From positions 1 to 5,798 of the forward strand of contig JABSPP010000120.1 in the NCBI GenBank assembly GCA_013214275.1: a stretch of 5,798 bases of DNA. Reading direction: 5' to 3'. Numbering within the stretch: the stretch's first letter is position 1; every line of letters starts with the position of its first letter. The notes below the pieces were generated by a model, which saw nothing but the letters and a program-made list of their open reading frames with translations, made no database searches and was not told the DNA's origin. The position numbers and the translations under genes were made by a program. This DNA is from Flavobacteriaceae bacterium (GTDB lineage Bacteria; Bacteroidota; Bacteroidia; Flavobacteriales; Flavobacteriaceae). Positions 1 to 5,798 of the stretch are shown here, one piece after another.

Positions 1-585
1 AAAGATTTGTCTACTATTGAATTGTCTTCAGACATGCTTAATATTTTGGACTGGTTCAGTATTAAGGAGGATTTGCAATTCACCTACGATATTTTAGCAT
101 CGGTGTTGCTCTTTTATTTGATTTTCCACTTTCAAAAGCAGGGTAGGCAAAAACCGTTACATGAAACCAAAGACAAAGTGAGCATAGAAAAATTTATCCG
201 AAGAAAAAAGATTATTGCTGTTATCCTGATTCCTGTTTTTTTTGCAATGGGATTAATGACATTTTTTAGTTGGGTATCTAGTATTTCACTTTCTTCCATG
301 GACTTCTCTGGCTTTGGTACAATTAATAATCTATTCTTTGATGAATTCTTTACTGTTTTAATTTTAGTTGATGTGGTTCTCTTATTGATTTCTTTTTTCT
401 ACACAGATAAGTTTCACAAAATAATACGAAACTCTGGTTTTGTAGTTTCCACAATTTTAATTCGTATGTCTTTTGGTGTAGGTAGATTAGAGAGCACTTT
501 TTTAATTCTTATTGCTGTTCTTTTTGGATTGGCAATTATCCTTATTCATAACAAATACGAAAAGATAGCGTTGTTTAAAAGCTAG
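1..585 (+). CDS. multi-spanning membrane protein of unknown function, 5'-partial
   Basis: The frame is open from the first base of the window to a TAG stop. It therefore probably begins just outside: the first in-window start is a TTG at 7 and the first ATG is at 34. About 194 residues are visible. Counting from the TTG, hydrophobic segments lie near residues 26-42, 69-90, 112-132, 143-157 and 165-182. They are separated by a basic loop (around residues 45-68, with a KFIRRKK patch) and a Phe/Ser-rich loop near 93-110. The C-terminus is short and basic (NKYEKIALFKS). I see no enzymatic motif and cannot name a function. The C-terminal half has the look of a conserved flavobacterial integral membrane protein, but that is an impression. 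A likely terminator follows directly, so this is the last gene of its transcription unit, convergent with the next gene. Confidence is high that it is coding and low on role. Confidence 0.75.
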   Translation, partial: KDLSTIELSSDMLNILDWFSIKEDLQFTYDILASVLLFYLIFHFQKQGRQKPLHETKDKVSIEKFIRRKKIIAVILIPVFFAMGLMTFFSWVSSISLSSMDFSGFGTINNLFFDEFFTVLILVDVVLLLISFFYTDKFHKIIRNSGFVVSTILIRMSFGVGRLESTFLILIAVLFGLAIILIHNKYEKIALFKS

Positions 586-596
586 ATGTAATTTGA

Positions 597-625
597 ACTT
601 TGTTGTTTACACAAAGTGCTTTTTT
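597..625 (+). terminator. probable intrinsic terminator after the first membrane protein gene
   Basis: Eleven bases after the stop codon, ACTTTG (597-602) pairs with CAAAGT (612-617). Allowing one bulged T, the stem extends inward by TG/CA, leaving a small TTTA loop. The stem is followed by GC and then six Ts (620-625). Stem plus T-tract on the plus strand fits a Rho-independent terminator for the upstream gene. The minus-strand side lacks a T-tract, so it is unlikely to serve the convergent gene as well. The stem is AT-rich and only moderately strong. Confidence 0.55.
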
Positions 626-686
626 GCTGGAAAATCTCCAAGAGTATTTTTTCAAAACTCTAAATATCCACTAGATGATTAAGGAA

Positions 687-1439
687 TTAATATTCCATAT
701 CTACAATTTTATCGATAACGGTTCCTCGTTCTCCAAGGCGTATTATTTTAAAAATGATCCCAACTATCAGTCCAGGACGGCTGACAAGCCTTCCAATTTT
801 GGCAACACTTTGATCTCTGGATCGAATTAAGGTCACTTGATGTTCTTCAGGAGTAAGAGAAAGTATTTTTGCAAAACTCCATGCACCATCCCTAGCGAGT
901 TGCATGCTAAAATCAATTAGAAAATTGTCGATGTGAACTGTACATTGTAGTATTTTTTTTAGTGTAGGCCATATTTCTGATAAGTCCTGTTCCACATCAG
1001 CAACAAGGGAGGAAAGAATGTCGTTAATCTTATCAAAATCATCCTTTAGATTTTGTATGTCTTTCCCTTCCATTACCTTGGCAGCAGCAATCCCCAAGTC
1101 GAGGTTGATGTGGGCATTCATGCCTATTAACAGGTGTTGTAAAACAATAGGGCAATTTTTTTTTGACAACTGAAATGCCTGCATCCATGATAAGGTTACA
1201 GGCTCATGCTTTTGATAAGCTTTGTAAGCAGAGATATAGCGATTGGCAAAAATAACATCCAAACGCTCCATTCGGGGGCCATCGTCAAAAAAGCCATCAT
1301 CAATTCCGTCCCTTACTTTCTGAGTCACCTTTTTATACAACGCAGCAAAATACCCCAGTGGACTAGACTGCTCCTTTGATTCTTGAATGATCTGGTCCAG
1401 TGCTGAGAGAACCTCGTCTATGGTAGTTATTTCCTTCAA
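687..1439 (-). CDS. DUF5995-like conserved hypothetical protein
   Basis: This encodes a 250-residue soluble protein with no signal peptide or clear membrane segment. Two blocks are recognisable. One is GPRMERLDVIFANRYISAY near residues 54-72, preceded by SPLGYFAALYKKVT. The other is VLQHLLIGMNAHINLDLGIA near residues 99-118, with closely spaced histidines. This combination is what I associate with proteins annotated DUF5995, a family with no established biochemical role; the assignment is from memory of the motifs. The length matches the family. The apparent start is TTG (minus strand 1437-1439), giving MKEITTIDEVLSALDQI, which fits the usual family N-terminus. There is no ATG nearby, and the next internal Met is inside the conserved block. 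The frame stays open upstream to a stop at 1563-1565 but has no better start. The gene lies 157 bp downstream of lepA on the same strand, so co-transcription is possible but not shown. Confidence 0.75.
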   Translation of the reverse strand: MKEITTIDEVLSALDQIIQESKEQSSPLGYFAALYKKVTQKVRDGIDDGFFDDGPRMERLDVIFANRYISAYKAYQKHEPVTLSWMQAFQLSKKNCPIVLQHLLIGMNAHINLDLGIAAAKVMEGKDIQNLKDDFDKINDILSSLVADVEQDLSEIWPTLKKILQCTVHIDNFLIDFSMQLARDGAWSFAKILSLTPEEHQVTLIRSRDQSVAKIGRLVSRPGLIVGIIFKIIRLGERGTVIDKIVDMEY

Positions 1440-1596
1440 CCTGTATTCTGAAATAGAATATCTAAAGGTATAAAGAATGTCTAAAATAATTTGGTGGGTA
1501 AATCCCTGTTTTTTGAGAGTGGAATCACCTGCCTTTTTAAGGAGCAGTTTTCTGTACTTTTTTAAGCAAAACTAGATGTTCTCTCGTGTTAAGCTG

Positions 1597-3393
1597 TTAG
1601 TCATTCAACTTTAACACTGCCATAAATGCTTGTTGTGGGATCTCTACATTACCTACTTGGCGCATACGTTTTTTTCCTTTTTTTTGTTTTTCTAAAAGCT
1701 TGCGCTTTCGAGAAATATCACCTCCATAACATTTGGCAGTAACATCTTTACGCAGTGCTTTTACCGTTTCTCTGGCAATAATCTTAGCTCCGATAGCTGC
1801 TTGAATAGGGATGTCAAATTGTTGTCTTGGGATAAGTTCTTTTAGTTTTTCACAGATTCGCTTTCCAATGGTATAGGCATTATCGGCGTGGAGTAAGGCC
1901 GAGAGTGCATCTACTGACTGTCCATTTAACAACACATCCACACGAACCAATTTTGACTTGCGCATTTCAATTGGATGATAATCAAAAGAAGCGTAGCCTT
2001 TAGAAACTGTTTTTAGCCTGTCATAAAAATCGAATACGATCTCTGCAAGTGGCATGTCAAAGATAAGCTCTACTCTTACAGGTGTTAAATAAGTTTGATT
2101 GACAATCTGCCCTCTTTTTTCTATACACAAGCTCATTACCTGACCTACAAAATCGGATTTTGTGATAATTGATGCTTTGATATAGGGCTCTTCCACACGG
2201 TCTAGCTTAGAAGGGTCTGGAAGGTCGGATGGATTGTTGACTGTCACAATCTCGTCAGCTTCCTTTTTTGTATATGCATAATATGAAACGTTGGGAACTG
2301 TTGTAATCACTGTCATATTAAACTCGCGTTCTAAGCGTTCTTGGATGATTTCCATATGCAGCATCCCTAGGAATCCACAGCGGAAACCAAATCCTAATGC
2401 TGCTGAACTTTCAGGTTGAAATACTAATGAGGCGTCGTTTAGTTGTAATTTCTCCATAGAAGCCCGCAATTCTTCGTAATCTTCTGTATCTACAGGATAA
2501 ATTCCAGCAAATACCATGGGCTTTACATCTTCAAACCCTTCGATGCTATCTTGCGTAGCTTCTTTAGCATCGGTGATGGTATCTCCTACTTTGACTTCTT
2601 TGGCTGTTTTGATTCCCGTGATTAAATACCCAACATCTCCTGTTTTGATCTCTTGTTTTATCACCTGACTGAGCTTCAATGTTCCAACTTCGTCGGCACC
2701 ATATTCTTTGTTGGTAGCCATAAACTTGATACGCTGGTTCTTTTTTATAGAGCCGTCGATCACTCTAAAATAGGTCTCAATGCCTCGGTAGGAGTTGTAA
2801 ACAGAATCGAAGATCAAAGCTTTGAGGGGAGCTTCTGGATTACCCTCAGGAGCGGGAATCCTTTTAATAATTGCCTCTAAAATCTTCTCTACTCCAAAAC
2901 CTGTTTTCCCGCTGGCGGGAATCACATCTTCTGTATGACAACCCAACAAATCGACGATATCGTCTGTTACTTCTTCTGGATTAGCAGAGGGTAGATCCAC
3001 TTTATTGAGTACGGGGATAATCTCCAAATCATTTTCTAATGCCAGATAAAGGTTGGAAATGGTTTGTGCCTGAATACTTTGCGCAGCATCAACGATCAAG
3101 AGTGCCCCTTCGCAAGCAGCAATAGAGCGAGAAACCTCATAAGAAAAATCTACATGCCCAGGGGTATCGATTAGATTTAAGATGTATTCCTGACCTTCGT
3201 ACTCGTACTCCATCTGAATAGCATGGGATTTGATCGTGATTCCACGCTCACGCTCTAAATCCATATTATCCAGTAACTGATCTTGTTTTTCACGCTCAGA
3301 AACAGCACCTGTATGATCTAGTAATCGATCTGCCAACGTGCTTTTACCATGATCGATATGTGCGATGATGCAAAAGTTTCTAATGTTCTTCAT
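1597..3393 (-). CDS. lepA: elongation factor 4 (translational GTPase LepA)
   Basis: This is a ribosome-binding GTPase of the LepA/EF4 family. Family members can back-translocate ribosomes in vitro and affect translation initiation and 30S assembly; they act in the cytoplasm or at the membrane. At 598 residues it is the usual full length. GTPase motifs are all present: G1 AHIDHGKST (11-19), G2 RGIT (50-53), G3 DTPGH (76-80), G4 NKVD (130-133) and a G5-like SGK near 161-163. An EF-G-like domain II follows, then the [13 protein letters not shown] block of the EF-G III-like domain, the EF-G V-like domain, and the LepA-specific C-terminal domain. That domain includes the basic [16 protein letters not shown] stretch and ends in MAVLKLND. 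The ATG start gives the canonical [19 protein letters not shown] opening. There is no Shine-Dalgarno sequence, as expected in Bacteroidota. A consensus promoter lies about 30 bp upstream. No disruption or missing motif is seen. Confidence 0.98.
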   Translation of the reverse strand: MKNIRNFCIIAHIDHGKSTLADRLLDHTGAVSEREKQDQLLDNMDLERERGITIKSHAIQMEYEYEGQEYILNLIDTPGHVDFSYEVSRSIAACEGALLIVDAAQSIQAQTISNLYLALENDLEIIPVLNKVDLPSANPEEVTDDIVDLLGCHTEDVIPASGKTGFGVEKILEAIIKRIPAPEGNPEAPLKALIFDSVYNSYRGIETYFRVIDGSIKKNQRIKFMATNKEYGADEVGTLKLSQVIKQEIKTGDVGYLITGIKTAKEVKVGDTITDAKEATQDSIEGFEDVKPMVFAGIYPVDTEDYEELRASMEKLQLNDASLVFQPESSAALGFGFRCGFLGMLHMEIIQERLEREFNMTVITTVPNVSYYAYTKKEADEIVTVNNPSDLPDPSKLDRVEEPYIKASIITKSDFVGQVMSLCIEKRGQIVNQTYLTPVRVELIFDMPLAEIVFDFYDRLKTVSKGYASFDYHPIEMRKSKLVRVDVLLNGQSVDALSALLHADNAYTIGKRICEKLKELIPRQQFDIPIQAAIGAKIIARETVKALRKDVTAKCYGGDISRKRKLLEKQKKGKKRMRQVGNVEIPQQAFMAVLKLND

Positions 3394-3422
3394 GCTTCGT
3401 TTTATTGCTACTTTGAGGTAGA

Positions 3423-3453
3423 CAAAGATAGCTTATTTACATGCTCAGTCAAA
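3423..3453 (-). promoter_or_regulatory. Bacteroidota-type sigma(ABfr) promoter of lepA
   Basis: Read on the minus strand, TTTG (3450-3453) is followed by a 19-nt spacer and TATCTTTG (3423-3430). This is an exact match to the Bacteroidota consensus TTTG-N19-21-TAnnTTTG. The -7 element ends 30 bases before the lepA ATG, implying a 5' leader of roughly 20-25 nt. The match and placement are seen directly; activity is inferred. Confidence 0.8.
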
Positions 3454-3462
3454 AACAAAAGC

Positions 3463-3480
3463 CATTCATAATTAAGAATG
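3463..3480. repeat. small inverted repeat in the lepA / kinase divergent intergenic region
   Basis: CATTC (3463-3467) and GAATG (3476-3480) form a 5-bp inverted repeat around an AT-rich 8-nt centre. It sits 9 bp upstream of the lepA -33 element. A second overlapping pair, GAATT (3480-3484) and AATTC (3491-3495), lies alongside. The placement between divergent genes would suit an operator, but such short AT-rich repeats arise easily by chance. No regulator is identified. Confidence 0.25.
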
Positions 3481-3575
3481 AATTGCAACTAATTCTCAAA
3501 TAGATGCAGTTTGTCGGAAAAGTATTCCATATACGAAGGAAAAACTATTTATTTGAAGAATGAAAGTATAAATTC

Positions 3576-5590
3576 ATGACTATGAGCAAGCTTCTAATAT
3601 TAGTTTTGATTTTAATGGGAATTATTTTTATTCCTTCACTGTTATCAGATCGCAGTAGTTTGATGTTCCGACCAAACATCACCTCTGTTGCCTTCGGTGA
3701 TAGTATCAGAGTCAAAGAAAACCAGAAATGGGAATATGTCAAGTCCAGACTTTTTCCGAAAGGAGGAAACGTTGCTCCAAAATTCAATGGACCTATTTTA
3801 ATCAGCTTAGAAAATGCCACAGATAAACAAAGAATATTGGTCGGTGACATTGCTAAAGAAATTGGAGAATTAATTCCAAATAAAGCAATTAGTCTATACA
3901 AAGATCACACGGGGTTTACATCTCAAGAGATCATAGATAGTGTATCGAATTCATCTGTCCTGAACGATCTTTTTGATCTGTACACAGAAAGCATTAGTGT
4001 TACGTTTGGAGAGAAACCTAGTCCCAATACGGATTACATCCGAGGTTCTAGAATAGTATTTCCACGATTAGAGCGTTCTGTACTGAGCGATAGTACTGTG
4101 ATTCAACGTAACCGCAACTCACTTATTCCCATCAAAGAAATTGCAGGTTCGATCCTTTGTTTTAATTTTTCCAATCGTAGTGACTCAATCAAACAGAGAA
4201 ACTATATTAAGTATGAACTACTGAGATCTCTATGTACGGTTGCAGAGGACAATGGCTTCGATTTTAACATTCAAAATCCCATTCAAAGACTCAATAGATT
4301 CCAATATATAATGAATAAGAACGATGGTGTCTATAGTACTTCAGAGTACCATCCAGAAAACTATATTATTTCGGAGTATGATAAGTTTTTACTCAAAAAA
4401 TTATACTCAGATGATTTTCAATCGCAACTTAAAGGTTATTTATCAGATAACTACCCAACACTTTATGTATACAATTTCTACCATTCAGCACGAATGAAAA
4501 TTTTCTCAGAAATTTTAGTACTGCTCCTGGGAGTGATTATTTTTATCATGTCTCTATCCATTCTGCACAAAAGAAGATTCAGGTTTGGATTCATTGGTTA
4601 TCTCATTCCAATTCTACTCATTAACATATCTATTCTCGGATTGTCCAATTTGATGCGCTTCCTTCAACTTGACTATACGCTGTCAATTTATTACAGACAA
4701 TTTTTAATGGGTTTTACATTACGTGTCATTATAATAAGCGTTGTACAAGCTCTCATTATTTGGGTTCTTGAATATTTTCTGAAGAAGAAGTTTGACAATT
4801 TTGTGCTCACTCTTGTATTAAAAATGGCTATAACTTTTTCCAGTTTTCTACTACCCTATTACTTCATCAGTTGGTATACCTACCGATTTGAACACAGTAT
4901 TTTAATCATCAATTTGACCATTACTATTTCGAGAGGATTGTACATTTATTTAAACCATTATTCAGAATCTATTACAAGAAGAAAAGATGTAGAAATTAGT
5001 CAACTGAAAGAGCTACAACTTGCCACAGAGTTAAATTCGTTGCACGCACAGATCAATCCTCACTTCTTATACAATGCTTTGAACTCTATTGCCAGCCTCT
5101 CAAAAATTGATGGGACCAAAACTGAAAAGATGGCATTATCACTTTCGGATCTATTCCGGTATTCTGTGAACAGAAAAGGGGAAAAAATGGCCACTATTCA
5201 AGAAGAAGTAGAAATGTTCAGAACTATTTACAAATAGAAAAGATTCGCTTTGAAGATCGACTTGAATACACTATTGAAGTGGACGATTCACTTCAAGAGG
5301 TAAAGATTCCACGATTTATTCTTCAGCCCCTGATTGAAAATGCCATCAAACATGGAATCTCAAAAATTGAAGGTCACGGATCGATTGAATTACAAATTGT
5401 TACAAAAGAAAACAATCTCATTATTGTTGTCAGCGACAATGGGCCTCACTTTCCAGAAGGATTGGTCAGTGGACATGGATTACAAAGTGTATTTGACTTA
5501 TTACGCTTAAGTTATGGAGAACTAGCCTCAATGAACTGGGAGAATTTGCCAGAAAAGAAAATTACCATTATTATTAACTCCAATTCTTAA
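3576..5590 (+). pseudogene. LytS-family membrane sensor histidine kinase, frameshifted
   Basis: The gene is split by a one-base deletion; restoring it would give about 671 residues. Residues 4-22 form an N-terminal signal/membrane segment. Residues 23-310 form an extracytoplasmic sensor region with blocks GPILISLENAT (72-82), YELLRSLC (213-220) and SEYDKFLLKKLYSDDF (266-281), suggestive of a degenerate zincin-like DUF2927-type domain (inference). Five further membrane segments lie near 311-330, 338-357, 376-399, 409-430 and 441-459. A His_kinase (LytS-type) domain follows, with LNSLHAQINPHFLYNALNS and phosphoacceptor His496. The frame hits TAG at 5235-5237 after EEVEMFRTIYK. The other frame continues from 5228 as LQIEKIRFEDRL, then the N-box LQPLIENAIKHG (583-594), G1 box DNG (621-623) and G2 box GHGL (633-636). 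Adding one T at 5225/5226 gives the family sequence RTYLQIE. The ATG at 3576 (MTMSK) or 3582 could be the start. Without frame repair the product lacks its ATP-binding domain. A sequencing error cannot be excluded. Confidence 0.88.
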
Positions 5591-5592
5591 GC

Positions 5593-5766
5593 ATGAGATC
5601 GTATAGCACTTTGCTAATAGATGATGAAAAACTAGCCAGAGAACGGTTGAAAAAATTACTGGCTGGTTTTGAATCCACGTTCCAAATTGTTGGTGAAGCA
5701 AAAAACGGAAACGAGGTCGTATCTCTGATCAACGAGTTATACCAAATCTATTTTAAAATGAGATAA
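5593..5766 (+). pseudogene. response regulator (LytTR class by context), truncated receiver domain
   Basis: The ATG lies 2 nt after the kinase stop, so the pair forms an operon. The N-terminus reads MRSYSTLLIDDEKLARERLKKL, then VGEAKNGNEVVSLINEL. This is the beta1-alpha1-beta2-alpha2 part of a CheY-like receiver, with the acidic pair Asp10-Asp11. Homology ends at about residue 49 (base 5739). The following residues YQIYFKMR and TAA at 5764-5766 are not receiver-like. The expected next elements, PDLIFLD-type beta3 with the phosphoacceptor Asp, the rest of the receiver and the C-terminal LytTR DNA-binding domain, are absent from the remaining bases. The complete gene would normally be about 230-250 codons. 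The LytTR assignment rests on the kinase partner, since that domain is not visible. The truncation most likely marks an insertion, and the 3' half may survive beyond the window. Confidence 0.85.
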
Positions 5767-5798
5767 ATATTTTGTATCTTTCTATCATGGGAAGACAC
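5740..5798 (+). mobile_element. possible left end of an inserted element disrupting the response regulator
   Basis: Receiver homology stops near 5737-5740. The remaining bases are markedly more AT-rich and contain a perfect 10-bp palindrome ATTTTAAAAT (5750-5759), a near-consensus -7 element TATCTTTC (5775-5782) and a start codon at 5787. A short AT-rich terminus followed by a promoter and a transposase start is typical of insertion sequences. Neither the terminal inverted repeat nor a transposase domain can be verified, because the window ends here. A deletion or rearrangement joining unrelated DNA would look the same. Confidence 0.4.
5787..5798 (+). CDS. possible start of a new reading frame (MGRH...), cut by the window edge
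   Basis: ATG at 5787 opens a frame with four complete codons, MGRH, before the window ends. The ATG lies 4 nt after TATCTTTC, which is close to the Bacteroidota -7 element, so a transcript from it would be nearly leaderless. If the flanking DNA is an insertion sequence, this would be its transposase, but four residues cannot establish that. Confidence 0.3.

Noticed and set aside
641..661. AGAGT...ACTCT hairpin as a terminator for the minus-strand DUF5995-like gene
   Set aside because: The stem is short and bulged, and no T-tract follows on the minus strand.
1463..1470. TACCTTTA on the minus strand as a promoter for the DUF5995-like gene
   Set aside because: The last base differs from the -7 consensus and no TTTG lies at the required 19-21 nt spacing upstream.
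2653..2880. Plus-strand open frame of 75 codons inside lepA
   Set aside because: Entirely antisense to the well-conserved lepA coding sequence, with no family signal. It is a shadow frame.
3545..3901. Minus-strand open frame of 118 codons over the kinase N-terminus
   Set aside because: Antisense to the sensor region of the kinase; composition and sequence look like a reverse reading of it, and no motif is visible.
5218..5237. Programmed -1 ribosomal frameshifting to make a full-length kinase
   Set aside because: There is no slippery heptamer at the junction and no evident downstream stimulatory structure. A missing T explains the data more simply.
5279..5590. Separate small ATPase-domain gene starting at GTG 5279
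   Set aside because: The same frame carries kinase-like sequence upstream from 5228 (LQIEKIRFEDRL), so it is the displaced C-terminus of the frameshifted kinase rather than an independent gene.

Overview
The window looks like chromosomal DNA from a marine-type flavobacterium (phylum Bacteroidota). Four things support this: AT-rich sequence; no Shine-Dalgarno sequences ahead of the starts; one textbook Bacteroidota promoter (TTTG, 19-nt spacer, TATCTTTG) in front of lepA; and a LytS-type histidine kinase followed at once by the start of a response regulator, an arrangement common in this phylum. This is inferred from sequence character, not from a database match.

Layout. Positions 1-585 (+) hold the C-terminal part of a multi-spanning membrane protein that runs off the left edge, followed by a likely intrinsic terminator. 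Facing it on the minus strand are a DUF5995-like protein (687-1439, apparent TTG start) and, upstream of that, an intact lepA/elongation factor 4 (1597-3393) with its own promoter near 3423-3453. Divergent from lepA is a two-component operon on the plus strand: a large membrane histidine kinase (3576-5590), then 2 nt later a LytTR-class response regulator (5593 onward).

The notable point is that both members of this two-component system appear broken. The kinase reading frame is interrupted by a single missing base near 5225/5226, between its phosphoacceptor region and its ATP-binding domain. The downstream part is perfectly conserved in another frame. The response regulator stops resembling a receiver domain after about 49 residues, before the phosphoacceptor aspartate. 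It runs into AT-rich DNA that ends with a new start codon (MGRH...) at the right edge. This looks like the left end of an inserted mobile element, but the element itself lies outside the window.

I see no CRISPR array, RNA gene or defence system. No gene-free stretch exceeds 300 bases. The most interesting biology is the unusual extracytoplasmic sensor region of the kinase, which resembles a degenerate zincin-like (DUF2927-type) fold, and the apparent decay of the whole signalling pair.
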